Assembly: GCA_030433275.1 (NCBI GenBank)
Contig: JAUILK010000005.1
Coordinates: 1 to 64,000, forward strand
Origin: Gammaproteobacteria bacterium
Lineage (GTDB): Bacteria > Pseudomonadota > Gammaproteobacteria > Nitrococcales > Nitrococcaceae
Direction: 5' to 3'
Length of the DNA stretch: 64,000 bases
A model generated the notes under the pieces. The model saw only the letters and a program-made list of their open reading frames with translations. It ran no database searches and was not told the DNA's origin. Shown here one piece after another: positions 46,980 through 55,694 of the stretch (its first letter is position 1; every line of letters starts with the position of its first letter). A program made the translations under genes and the position numbers.

Positions 46980-48916
46980 GGCGAGCGCCGGTCTGAGTTC
47001 TGCCGAGCGACCGAACTCGGGGCGATGGGGCGGAGCGGCTGTAACAGTCCATCGACGAACTGGGCCGGGCGCAGGTTGCGGTGGATAACCCCGTGCGCGC
47101 CCATCGTCAGTCGGCCGGTGCGTCCCTCGAACTGCGCCCCAGCATCGCTTTGTAATAGGGTGAGCATAGAAACAAGCCGATAGGCATCCATGCCCAATGC
47201 ATAGAGCCGGGGAAAGTGCTGCGTATTCTCCGGCCACAGCCGAGCGAGGTGATCGCGGGAGAGTGGGTCGTCGCTGGTGGCTGTATCAGGGTTTGGGACG
47301 AGCCAAGGAATGTCCGCGAGCAGCACGCCATCCATGTCACGATCCATGACAGATTGAGGGGTTCCCTCATAGGCTTGGGCCGTAGCTATGATCGGCACGC
47401 CTATCCCGTGGTGGAAGCGGATCTGCGGGCGTATGAGCCGAGCCTCGCGCGGGAAGGCACCGACGAAGATGCAATCCATGTCCCGACGGCGGCGAGGTTG
47501 GAACTGGATATCCCGCTGCAGCAACGAACGTAGCTGCTTGTAGCGCCTTATGCCGACATCGAGGTTGAGCAGTGTTTCGATCGATTCGCCGAAATCGGTA
47601 GTCCCTGGAGTATAGCGTGTCTGTTCGAGTACGCGCCCGCCCAACGCCTGAAACCGCTGTTGAAATGCCTGTGCTACGCGTTCACCCCAATCGTTGTTCG
47701 AGGTGAGGCTCAACGCGGTTTGATAGCCGCGCTGCCAGGCCAACTCGGCCGCTGCGAAGGCATCGTCTTCTGGGGCCAAGCCGAACTGATACAGCCCTTG
47801 GATAGGGGTGGTGGAATTGGGCAGCGTATTGAGTCCAAGAATCGGGGTGGCGGCAAAATCCATCACGGTGAGGCGCTGTAGGGCGCTCTTCGTGAGTGGC
47901 CCGACCACAACCTTGGCTCCCTCCGCCACAGCGGCTTGATAGGCGCTCAGGCTGTCCAGGCCGACCTCGCCGACATCATAGACCCACAGGCTCGGCCTTT
48001 GTTGGGGTGGATCCTGGTAATAGGCAGCCAGAAAGCCATGCTCGACAGCCTGGCCTACGGCGGCCAATGATCCTGAAAGTGGTAACAACAGTGCGATTGC
48101 GTCAGGCCTTTGCAGCGACTGCGCGGCTGTGGCCAGCAGCGCATTGATGAAACTTTCATCGGCTGGATGGTTGGGATAGCGCTGTTGCCAGGCGTGCAGA
48201 GCGGCAGCCAGCGCCTTCGAGTCAAGCTGGCGTGTGCGGTAAAAATAAGCGAGCTCAAGCCAGCCGCCGAAGCGGTCGGGAACGGGAGGGATCAGTCCGA
48301 CGAGTTGCTGCATGGGAATCACGAGCAGGGCGGACCAAAGCGCTTGTCGATTGGCTTGGCGGCTCGGTGGGTTTTGCAATAGCTCGCTGCGCTGATCTCG
48401 CAGGCGGGCGGCGGCGAGCGGTTCTCCGGTAGCTAGGCGGGCATCGGACTCTACGGCCAGCCAGTCTGGATGCAATGCATCGGGTAACGGAGTGGGGCGA
48501 GGGGTTAGCACTGCCAAGGCATCGGCACCCCGGTCGGCGGCCAGTGCAAGCCGCGCCTGGATGATGCGCCGCAAGGCGATGCTCGCGGGGGGCAGCGTGC
48601 GCCTCTGCGTTTGCTCCACAAGAGCGCGAGCTCGGCTAGGCTCGTTTAGCTCAAGATAGAGTTGGGCCGCCCGTAGCCGCAGTTCTGCTTGCTGTGGCGT
48701 GGGCGCTGCGGAGGCTGCCTGCTCGTAAAGCGAGGCGCTGCGCGGCAGGTCCCCGTTTGCCTGGGCGGCTACAGCCTGCCGAAGCAGTGTTTGCATGGCC
48801 GTGGGTGGGGGGGGTGGGCTTGTGGGTGCCAATACGCAGCCGCCCAGTAATAGCAATCCACAGATAACGCTTAGCAGAGAAATGGTCGGACCCGGATACG
48901 CTGGGGTCGCCCACAT
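46976..48916 (-). CDS. lpoA: Penicillin-binding-protein activator LpoA
   Basis: This 646-residue outer-membrane lipoprotein activates the transpeptidase PBP1A. The lipobox is LGGC with the cysteine at 27. An N-terminal TPR-like helical part (about residues 40-260, many A/L helices) is followed by a periplasmic-binding-protein-like domain with IALLLPLSGSLAAVGQAVEHGFLAAYY, VVVGPLTKSALQRL and RLYALGMDAYRL (patterns). ATG 48916 has GAGGAG upstream and gives a normal lipoprotein start; a longer frame to 49081 is not supported. It is divergent from rsmI, as in E. coli. Confidence 0.94.
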   Translation of the reverse strand: MWATPAYPGPTISLLSVICGLLLLGGCVLAPTSPPPPPTAMQTLLRQAVAAQANGDLPRSASLYEQAASAAPTPQQAELRLRAAQLYLELNEPSRARALVEQTQRRTLPPASIALRRIIQARLALAADRGADALAVLTPRPTPLPDALHPDWLAVESDARLATGEPLAAARLRDQRSELLQNPPSRQANRQALWSALLVIPMQQLVGLIPPVPDRFGGWLELAYFYRTRQLDSKALAAALHAWQQRYPNHPADESFINALLATAAQSLQRPDAIALLLPLSGSLAAVGQAVEHGFLAAYYQDPPQQRPSLWVYDVGEVGLDSLSAYQAAVAEGAKVVVGPLTKSALQRLTVMDFAATPILGLNTLPNSTTPIQGLYQFGLAPEDDAFAAAELAWQRGYQTALSLTSNNDWGERVAQAFQQRFQALGGRVLEQTRYTPGTTDFGESIETLLNLDVGIRRYKQLRSLLQRDIQFQPRRRRDMDCIFVGAFPREARLIRPQIRFHHGIGVPIIATAQAYEGTPQSVMDRDMDGVLLADIPWLVPNPDTATSDDPLSRDHLARLWPENTQHFPRLYALGMDAYRLVSMLTLLQSDAGAQFEGRTGRLTMGAHGVIHRNLRPAQFVDGLLQPLRPIAPSSVARQNSDRRSP

Positions 48917-49180
48917 CGTACTCCTCGCGCCAGTCGGAGTCTCTAGGCCGCCCGCTATGCCAACGCGGGTGCGGCGGGTCTCTCGTGCGGTTCCGCCGCT
49001 GCATGCATGATTGCCGACCCACCTGGATGGCCATAGTACATAATCAGACTTTTGGGGTGCGTGGTTTTGAATTAGGATCACCTGCTGGTTGCCTGTAGCA
49101 ATCGACGACGCGTAACCCTCGGCGCCGCTCGCACGAGATACGCTGTTGAGTCTCTTTTAAGCAAAGACGCAAGTATCCGG

Positions 49181-50044
49181 ATGCAAGAGCGAGCCTGTCA
49201 ATCCGCCCCAGGTGTACTGTATTGCGTTGCCACGCCGATCGGTAATCTGGCCGATATCAGCCGCCGTGCGCTCGATATATTAGAGCGGGTCGCTGTCATC
49301 GCTGCCGAGGATACCCGCCACACGCGCCGGCTGCTTACGTATTTTGGAATCAGTAGGCCGCTACTCAGCTTCCATGAGCATAATGAGGTGCAGCGTTCTG
49401 CCGTGCTCCTTGCTCGATTGGAGAAGGGGGAATCGGTTGCTTTGGTCAGTGACGCCGGAACACCGCTGATTAGTGATCCGGGTTTTCGCTTGGTTCGGGA
49501 AGCGCGCTATAGAGGGTTGCCAGTTTCACCTATTCCCGGTGCCTGCAGTATCATTGCAGCACTTTCGGTGGCGGGGTTACCTACGGATCGCTTCGTTTTC
49601 GAGGGTTTTCTCCCGGCGCGCGCGAGTGCCCGACAACGCTGCCTGCAGGGGTTACGTGGTGAGCCGCGGACCTTGGTTTTTCTGGAGTCGAGTCATCGGA
49701 TTGTGGCCGCTTTACACGATCTCGTGGCGGTGCTTGGTGCTACCCGCAAAGCCACGCTCGCCCGTGAGTTGACCAAGCGCTACGAGACGGTTCGGCTCGA
49801 CACACTCACTGGATTGGCGGACTGGGTAGCGGCACGGGCGGAGCGCGAACGGGGCGAGTTCGTGCTCGTGGTGGCTGGTGCGAGCGACGAGTTGCAGCCG
49901 CGCCCTGCCGGTCTTGCCCCCGAGGCCGCACTTGCGGCGCTGCTTGAGGAGTTGCCAGTAAAACAGGCCGTCCGTTTGGCAGCGCGTTTGACCGGTGCCT
50001 CGCGTAACACGCTCTACCGCCTTGCCCTTGAGCGGCGGTATTGA
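49181..50044 (+). CDS. rsmI: 16S rRNA (cytidine-1402 2'-O)-methyltransferase
   Basis: This 287-residue enzyme methylates the ribose of C1402 in the decoding centre. Motifs are LYCVATPIGNLADISRRALDILERVAVIAAEDTRHTRRLL (pattern), VSDAGTPLISDPGFRLVREA and PIPGACSIIAALSVAGLPTDRFVFEGFLP, all diagnostic of RsmI. The gene is divergent from lpoA with 264 bases between. rnpB begins about 40 bases after the stop. Confidence 0.97.
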   Translation: MQERACQSAPGVLYCVATPIGNLADISRRALDILERVAVIAAEDTRHTRRLLTYFGISRPLLSFHEHNEVQRSAVLLARLEKGESVALVSDAGTPLISDPGFRLVREARYRGLPVSPIPGACSIIAALSVAGLPTDRFVFEGFLPARASARQRCLQGLRGEPRTLVFLESSHRIVAALHDLVAVLGATRKATLARELTKRYETVRLDTLTGLADWVAARAERERGEFVLVVAGASDELQPRPAGLAPEAALAALLEELPVKQAVRLAARLTGASRNTLYRLALERRY

Positions 50045-50082
50045 CCGTGCGTACTTGGCAGCAGTGCGTTAAGCTAGTCAGT

Positions 50083-50446
50083 AGACGGGAAGTCGGCTGG
50101 GCAGTCGCTGTGCCGTTGACGGTGCAGAGGAAAGTCCGGGCTCCATAGGGCGAGGTGCCAGGTAACGCCTGGGCGGCGCGAGCCGACGGAAAGTGCCGCA
50201 GAAAACAGACCGCCGATGGCCCGCCAGGCGGGCTCAGGCAAGGGTGAAAAGGTGTGGTAAGAGCGCACCGCGCGGGTGGTAACACTCCGTGGCACGGTAA
50301 ACCCCACCTGGAGCAAGACCAAATAGGGAAGCGAGAGTGTGGCCCGCACGGCTTCCGGGTAGGTCGCTTGAGGTGCGCGGTGACGCGTACTCCAGAGGAA
50401 TGGCTGCCCTCGACAGAACCCGGCTTATAGGCTGGCTTCCCGTCTG
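50083..50446 (+). ncRNA. rnpB: RNase P RNA, bacterial type A
   Basis: The catalytic RNA that matures tRNA 5' ends is recognised by its universal blocks: GAGGAAAGTCCGGGCTCCAT near 50130, GGTAACGCCTGGGCGGC, AACAGACCGCCGATGGCCCG, GGTAAGAGCGCACCGCGCGG, GTGGCACGGTAAACCCCAC, AAGACCAAATAGGG and ACAGAACCCGGCTTAT near 50415. The ends pair as helix P1: AGACGGGAAG (50083-50092) with CTTCCCGTCT (50436-50445). The mature boundaries are set from this helix. It lies between rsmI and mraZ, a frequent place in Gammaproteobacteria. Confidence 0.98.
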
Positions 50447-50448
50447 CT

Positions 50449-50460
50449 TATTTGCAAATA
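50449..50460. repeat. Perfect 12-bp palindrome just after rnpB
   Basis: TATTTGCAAATA is its own reverse complement and follows the end of helix P1 at once. It is A/T-rich with no adjacent T-run, so it is not a normal terminator. It may be chance or a 3'-end signal. Confidence 0.6.
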
Positions 50461-50645
50461 GCCCGAATATTCTAAAATTTCACATCCTGTCAAATCATAC
50501 AATTGCGTTTTGCCGCATTAACCCGCCTTTCTCGCAACTTATTGTTTCTTAATTCAATTTATCGGTGAATCTAAAATATTGCCGTGCGACCTGTAAAGGT
50601 CGATTTAAGTAATTGTTATGGAAAGAATAATTTAAAGTTTTTTGC

Positions 50646-50674
50646 TTGACGCCGGATTTTGGGAAATTTAGAGT
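50646..50674 (+). promoter_or_regulatory. Likely sigma-70 promoter of the dcw cluster
   Basis: TTGACG (50646-50651) is followed 17 bases later by TAGAGT (50669-50674), matches of five and four of six to the -35 and -10 consensus. It lies about 60 bases before mraZ and just upstream of MraZ boxes, the same arrangement as the E. coli mra promoter. Confidence 0.55.
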
Positions 50675-50699
50675 GTGGAAAAAAGTGGGAGAGAGTGGT
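50675..50699 (+). promoter_or_regulatory. MraZ operator: three 10-bp-spaced GTGG boxes
   Basis: GTGGA (50675-50679), GTGGG (50685-50689) and GTGGT (50695-50699) repeat every ten bases, one helical turn. MraZ represses its own promoter by binding direct repeats of TGGG type with five-base spacers, which is exactly this geometry. The boxes lie between the likely promoter and the mraZ start, so autorepression is inferred. Confidence 0.75.
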
Positions 50700-50735
50700 A
50701 ATAAATGGAGCCGAGGGGTAGGGCAGGGGGCTTAG

Positions 50736-51194
50736 GTGTTTCGTGGCGTTGCCCAAATCAATCTGGACATAAAGGGGCGGATGGCATTCCCCAGCCGCTA
50801 CCGCGACAAGCTCATCCAGAGCAGCGACGGCCAGATTATGGTGACGGTCGATGTGGATGGGGATCAGTGCCTCCTTATTTATCCTTTGCCCGAATGGGAG
50901 CGAATCGAGCAAAAATTGATCAGGCTCCCGACTTTGAACCGCACGGCGCGGCGGTTGCAGCGGTTGCTCATCGGTCATGCCACGGAATGCCAATTGGATG
51001 GGAACGGTCGAATTCTATTGCCGCCGCCACTACGCGAGTTTGCCGGGTTGGGCAAGAAGGCGGTACTGATCGGCCAGGGCAATAAATTCGAGCTTTGGGA
51101 CGAGCCGGCCTGGAACGAGCGGCGCGACCAATGGCTCGCGGAGGCCGCGCAGGAGAATGAATTGCCTGAGGAGCTCGAAGCGCTTTCACTATGA
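50736..51194 (+). CDS. mraZ: Transcriptional regulator MraZ
   Basis: This 152-residue regulator has two AbrB-like (SpoVT) domains: the first contains [17 protein letters not shown] and the second [39 protein letters not shown], each with the DxxGRxxxP signature. It assembles into a ring and binds the boxes upstream of itself. It starts at GTG. It is the first gene of the dcw cluster, in which all genes read the same way to the window end. The stop lies inside the N-terminal part of rsmH. Confidence 0.97.
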   Translation: MFRGVAQINLDIKGRMAFPSRYRDKLIQSSDGQIMVTVDVDGDQCLLIYPLPEWERIEQKLIRLPTLNRTARRLQRLLIGHATECQLDGNGRILLPPPLREFAGLGKKAVLIGQGNKFELWDEPAWNERRDQWLAEAAQENELPEELEALSL

Positions 51195-52137
51195 GGCGCT
51201 GCCTCGTCGAGGGCAGCATCGCCCGGTATTGCTGGAGGCAGCCATCGATGCCATGGCCATCCGGGCCAATGGAGTTTATGTGGATGGAACCTTTGGCCGC
51301 GGTGGCCACGCGGCGGCGATTCTAGAGCGGTTGGCAACGGATGGCCGATTGTGCTTGATCGACAAGGATCCTGTCGCCATCAGCCGAGCTCAGCAGAAGC
51401 ACGCGGCCGATGCACGTTGCTCGATTCACCATGGTTCCTTTGCCGAACTCGGCGCGCTTGCCGATGCGTCCGGTATGCGGGGACGCATCGATGGGGTGTT
51501 GCTCGATCTCGGGGCTTCATCTCCACAATTGGACGAGGCGCAACGGGGATTTAGTTTTCTGCGCGACGGCCCGCTTGATATGCGTATGGATCCCTCTACA
51601 GGCGTGTCCGCCGCTGCGTGGCTTGCGGATGCACCGCTTTCGCAGATCGAGGAGGTGCTCAGGCGATACGGCGAAGAGCGCTACGCTCGCCGTATCGCGC
51701 AGGCCATTGATGCCTCTCGGCAGGCGGGGCGATTACCGCAGACGACCGGTGCGCTTGCCGCACTGATTTCTGCTGTTGTTCCACGCCGGGAAATGGGGAA
51801 GCATCCAGCGACCCGCAGCTTTCAGGCTATTCGCATCGCAGTTAATGACGAACTGGAGGAGTTGCGGTGCTTTCTCGCAGAGATCTGCGATTTGCTCTGT
51901 GCAGGTGGCCGATTGGTGGTGATCAGCTTCCACTCGCTTGAGGATCGGCTGGTGAAACGCTTTATGCGTGACCACAGTCGGATCGGCGATCTACCCGCGG
52001 GTATCCCAATCGTGGCGGAATCCATGCGCCCGCAGCTACGGCGGCCGGCGAAGCCCGTACGCCCAGATGCCGAGGAAATAAGAGCCAACCCGCGGGCTCG
52101 CAGCGCTGTGTTGCGAGTAGCGGAGCGGTTGCCTTGA
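51157..52137 (+). CDS. rsmH: 16S rRNA (cytosine-1402 N4)-methyltransferase
   Basis: This enzyme of up to 326 residues methylates N4 of C1402, the same nucleotide whose ribose RsmI modifies; both genes are in this window. SAM-binding motif [15 protein letters not shown], then [23 protein letters not shown] and the C-terminal [16 protein letters not shown] are diagnostic. The start is uncertain: ATG 51157 overlaps mraZ by 38 bases and is the only normal start codon before the conserved [11 protein letters not shown] segment. The TGA stop overlaps the TTG of ftsL. Confidence 0.95.
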   Translation: MNCLRSSKRFHYEALPRRGQHRPVLLEAAIDAMAIRANGVYVDGTFGRGGHAAAILERLATDGRLCLIDKDPVAISRAQQKHAADARCSIHHGSFAELGALADASGMRGRIDGVLLDLGASSPQLDEAQRGFSFLRDGPLDMRMDPSTGVSAAAWLADAPLSQIEEVLRRYGEERYARRIAQAIDASRQAGRLPQTTGALAALISAVVPRREMGKHPATRSFQAIRIAVNDELEELRCFLAEICDLLCAGGRLVVISFHSLEDRLVKRFMRDHSRIGDLPAGIPIVAESMRPQLRRPAKPVRPDAEEIRANPRARSAVLRVAERLP

Positions 52138-52415
52138 AGGCTCGATCCGCCGCAACGGTTTTTATTTTACTGGCTATGGTGGTCGGCTCCGCTGTTGGGG
52201 TTGTCTACAGCAAACATAAGAGTCGAAGGTTGTTCATACAGTTACAAGAGCTAGAGCAGGAGCGTGACCAGCTCAAAACCGAGTGGGGCAAGCTGCAACT
52301 CGAGCAGGGCGCATGGGCAACCCATGGGCGAGTCGAGCGTATTGCTCGTGAACGGCTCGAGATGAGGATGCCGACGCAGGGCGATGTGGTGATCCTGTCG
52401 ATAGGTAGCCAATAA
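52134..52415 (+). CDS. ftsL: Cell division protein FtsL
   Basis: This 93-residue bitopic divisome protein forms the FtsQLB complex. One membrane segment is at about residues 8-25, followed by a periplasmic coiled coil ([26 protein letters not shown] pattern) and the [13 protein letters not shown] end that is typical of FtsL. It starts at TTG overlapping rsmH by four bases. Its name rests on position, topology and the C-terminal motif, because the family is poorly conserved. Confidence 0.92.
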   Translation: MKARSAATVFILLAMVVGSAVGVVYSKHKSRRLFIQLQELEQERDQLKTEWGKLQLEQGAWATHGRVERIARERLEMRMPTQGDVVILSIGSQ

Positions 52416-52421
52416 TTTGCT

Positions 52422-52437
52422 GACCCCTTAGAGGGTC
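52422..52437 (+). other. Small stem-loop between ftsL and ftsI
   Basis: GACCC (52422-52426) pairs with GGGTC (52433-52437) around a six-base loop, 14 bases before the ftsI ribosome site GGGGAG. No T-run follows. It might influence ftsI translation or message processing, but may be chance. Confidence 0.35.
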
Positions 52438-52461
52438 GATCTGTGAAGCGGGGAGCAAACC

Positions 52462-54189
52462 TTGATCAGGCATGCATCGGATAGCAAGCCGCGGCCGTTG
52501 TCCAAGTGGCGCCCGGTGGCGCTAGTGTGCTGCTTTGTCGGGTTTGCGGGTGGTTTAATTTGGCGTGCCGTGGATTTGCAGGTTTTGAACCGCGATTTCC
52601 TGCTCAACCAAGGCGCGGCACGGTTCCTGCGCGATGTAGAGATCCCGGCCCACCGCGGCGTGATCCGGGACCGCAATGGTGAGCCGCTTGCTATCAGCAC
52701 GCCGGTGGATTCGGTTTGGGCCGATCCGGGCGATCTGCTGTTGGCAAAGCGCGATAAAATAGCTCGGCTTGCTCAACTGTTGCAACTTGACACCGAGCGC
52801 CTGCGCGCCGATCTGTATGCTCGCCGGGGGCGCGAATTCGTTTACCTGCGTCGGCGTATTACCCCAAATCTAGGCCAGCAAGTGGTCGCTTTGCGGCTGC
52901 CGGGTGTCGCGCTGCAGCGTGAATACCGGCGTTTCTATCCAGCCGGTGAGGTGGCTGGCCAACTCGTCGGCTTTACTAATATCGACGATTTTGGCCAGGA
53001 GGGCATGGAGCTCGCATTTAACGACTGGTTACGCGGAAAGCCCGGTGCTAAACGGGTAATCAAGGATCGACTGGGGCGGGTGATAGAAGATGTAGAGAGG
53101 TTGCGCGAGCCCAAACCGGGTCACGATCTTGTGCTCAGTGTGGACCGCCGGCTTCAATACATCGCTTATCGCGCCCTTAAGGCGGCGGTCCGCAAGCACG
53201 GCGCGCAGTCTGGTTCGCTGGTGCTGTTGGATGCCCGTACGGGTGAGGTGTTGGCCATGGTCAACCAGCCAGCATTCAACCCCAACGACCGTGCCGAGCT
53301 GATTCCCAGTCATTACCGCAATCGAGCCGTCACGGATGCCTTCGAGCCCGGCTCGAGTCTCAAGCCGTTCACGATTGCAGCTGCGCTGGACAGCGGCCGG
53401 TTCGCACCCCATTCGCTCGTGGACACAACGCCCGGCGTGCTGCATGTGGCGCGTGACACCGTGCACGACGTGCGCAACTACGGTGTCATCGACGTCATGA
53501 CGGTAATCGAGAAGTCGAGTAACGTTGGGGCAGCTAAAATTGCGCTGGACCTGAAGCCGGACACCGTATGGCGGATGTTCGGCCGGGTTGGTTTTGGCCG
53601 TCCCACGGGCAGTGGGTTTCCAGGAGAGACAGACGGCTATCTCTCGGGGCGACCGCCACGTTATCCTATTGATCGGGCGACGCTGGCTTTTGGCTATGGG
53701 GTCTCCGCCACGGCTTTGCAGCTTGCGCAAGCCTATACCGCTATTGCCACTGACGGGCGGCTGTTGCCGGTTTCGCTATTGCGCGTGAACGACGCGCCGG
53801 CCGGGCAGCGTGTCATGAGCGTGCACAGCGCCAGAGCCGTGCGCTCCATGATGGAGCAGGTAGTCTCCAGCGAAGGCACGGCGCCTAAAGCTGCCATCCC
53901 AGGTTATCGTATTGCTGGCAAGACCGGGACTGTGAAGAAATCCGCCTCCGGCGGTTACTCGGATCACCGTTATGTGGCCCTATTTGCCGGAATCGCCCCG
54001 GCCAGCGCGCCTCGTTTTGTCTGCGCCGTGATAATAAACGAGCCGACCGGTAAGTCGTACTATGGCGGGTTGGTCGCCGCACCGATCTTTAGGCACGTGG
54101 TTGAGGGTGCGTTGCGCTTGCGTAATGTGCCGCCCGATGGCCGCTTGCGGCAACCGGCCCTGTTGGCTGCCGGAGAGATGAGGCCATGA
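52462..54189 (+). CDS. ftsI: Peptidoglycan D,D-transpeptidase FtsI (PBP3)
   Basis: This 575-residue septal transpeptidase cross-links peptidoglycan at the division site. The membrane anchor is at about residues 19-40. The pedestal domain and the penicillin-binding motifs follow: SSLK in FEPGSSLKPF (active serine; many relatives have STVK or STFK), SSN in IEKSSNVGAAK, and KTGT in IAGKTGTVKK. The start is TTG, chosen because GGGGAG lies six bases upstream and the family N-terminus matches. The stop overlaps murE by four bases. Confidence 0.97.
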   Translation: MIRHASDSKPRPLSKWRPVALVCCFVGFAGGLIWRAVDLQVLNRDFLLNQGAARFLRDVEIPAHRGVIRDRNGEPLAISTPVDSVWADPGDLLLAKRDKIARLAQLLQLDTERLRADLYARRGREFVYLRRRITPNLGQQVVALRLPGVALQREYRRFYPAGEVAGQLVGFTNIDDFGQEGMELAFNDWLRGKPGAKRVIKDRLGRVIEDVERLREPKPGHDLVLSVDRRLQYIAYRALKAAVRKHGAQSGSLVLLDARTGEVLAMVNQPAFNPNDRAELIPSHYRNRAVTDAFEPGSSLKPFTIAAALDSGRFAPHSLVDTTPGVLHVARDTVHDVRNYGVIDVMTVIEKSSNVGAAKIALDLKPDTVWRMFGRVGFGRPTGSGFPGETDGYLSGRPPRYPIDRATLAFGYGVSATALQLAQAYTAIATDGRLLPVSLLRVNDAPAGQRVMSVHSARAVRSMMEQVVSSEGTAPKAAIPGYRIAGKTGTVKKSASGGYSDHRYVALFAGIAPASAPRFVCAVIINEPTGKSYYGGLVAAPIFRHVVEGALRLRNVPPDGRLRQPALLAAGEMRP

Positions 54190-55694
54190 CTGCTCTTTTG
54201 GCCCCGGCAGCGCAGCCGTTACGAGGGCTTCTCGAGCCACTTGGGATCGAAGCCGATGAGCGGCCGATCCATGGTGTTGCCGTGGATAGCCGCGAAGTGC
54301 GCCCTGGTTACCTCTTCATGGCGGTCCAAGGCACGTCACACCATGGTGGGGAGTTTTTCGCCGAGGCGCTTTCCAACGGTGCTGTCGCGATTCTTTGGCA
54401 GCCTACCCGTGGTTTCGACGGCCGATCGTTAACGACGCATTGTGCGCAACAGGTTGTGCCGTGCATCGCAGTGGAATCCTTGCGTGCGCAGGTAGGGATT
54501 ATCGCAGCCCGTTTCTATGGCGATCCAGCCGCGGAGATGACCGTGCTAGGCGTAACGGGTACCGATGGTAAAACTTCGGTGAGCCAGTTTATCGCCCGCG
54601 CTCTGGACCACAAAGGTCACCGTTGCGGGGTTGTCGGCACGCTCGGCTGTGGCTTTCCGAATCATTTGGAAAGTGTTACGAGCTTGACCACCCCGGAGCC
54701 GGTAACGCTCCAACGCGAATTGGCCCAGCTGCGCGCTCGCCACGCCCGGGCCGTCGTAATTGAGGCATCATCGCACGCGCTGCATCAGCAGCGCCTTGCC
54801 GGAGTCGATTTCGATGTCGCGGTACTCACCAATCTCAGTCGAGATCACCTGGATTACCATCCCTCGCCGGCCGCATATGCCGAGGCCAAGGCATTGCTGT
54901 TCCAGCGGCCCGAGCTCCGTGCGGTCGTTGTTAATGCCGATGATGATTTTGGTCGCAGCCTATGGACAGGCGTGTGTCATGCGCGTGTGATCGGGTACTC
55001 GCTCACTGGGGCCGAGGCAGTACCGCTGCGTTGTCTGCGCCTCGCTGCCCGGCCTGATGGGTTGTGGCTGGTGCTGGATGCCGTCGGTTGTCGAGCCACC
55101 GTTCGGGTCGGTTTGTTGGGACGCTTCAATGCGGCCAATGTGCTCGCTACGCTCGGTGCCTTGTTGGCGCTGGAAATTCCGCTCCGAGAGGCGCTGCAAC
55201 AGTTGTCTTTGTTGCAGCCGATCAGTGGCCGGATGGAGCGTTACGGAGGCGCAGGCCGGCCCTCGGTGGTAATCGACTATGCGCATACGCCGGCGGGTTT
55301 GCAGGCGGCGTTGGCGGCAATGCGTGAGCACTTTGCAGGCCGAATCTGGTGTGTTTTCGGCTGCGGTGGGGACCGTGATCGAGGCAAGCGGCCGCTCATG
55401 GGCGCGCTCGCCCGGGCGGGCGCGGATCGAATTATCATTACCAACGATAACCCGCGTGCCGAAGATCCTCGGCGCATCATAGCCGAGATTCAGGCCGGAG
55501 CCGGTACGGACAGTCGCGTGAGGGTTATTGAGGATCGCCGCGAAGCCGTAACCCGTAGTATTCGAGCAGCGGCTCCTGAAGATGCCATTCTGGTGGCTGG
55601 TAAAGGGCATGAGGACTATCAGCTTATCGGAACTCAGCAACTGCCTTGCAGCGACCGAGAGACCGTTAAACAAGCGCTGGAGGGGTTGCACTGA
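54186..55694 (+). CDS. murE: UDP-MurNAc-tripeptide (meso-diaminopimelate) ligase
   Basis: This 502-residue Mur ligase adds the third amino acid to UDP-MurNAc-L-Ala-D-Glu. The ATP loop is GVTGTDGKTS near residue 120, and the substrate-specificity motif DNPR in ITNDNPRAEDP identifies the meso-diaminopimelate-adding type. The central FGCGGDRDRGKRPLM segment is conserved. Start and stop overlap ftsI and murF (ATGA and TGATG). Confidence 0.97.
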   Translation: MTALLAPAAQPLRGLLEPLGIEADERPIHGVAVDSREVRPGYLFMAVQGTSHHGGEFFAEALSNGAVAILWQPTRGFDGRSLTTHCAQQVVPCIAVESLRAQVGIIAARFYGDPAAEMTVLGVTGTDGKTSVSQFIARALDHKGHRCGVVGTLGCGFPNHLESVTSLTTPEPVTLQRELAQLRARHARAVVIEASSHALHQQRLAGVDFDVAVLTNLSRDHLDYHPSPAAYAEAKALLFQRPELRAVVVNADDDFGRSLWTGVCHARVIGYSLTGAEAVPLRCLRLAARPDGLWLVLDAVGCRATVRVGLLGRFNAANVLATLGALLALEIPLREALQQLSLLQPISGRMERYGGAGRPSVVIDYAHTPAGLQAALAAMREHFAGRIWCVFGCGGDRDRGKRPLMGALARAGADRIIITNDNPRAEDPRRIIAEIQAGAGTDSRVRVIEDRREAVTRSIRAAAPEDAILVAGKGHEDYQLIGTQQLPCSDRETVKQALEGLH

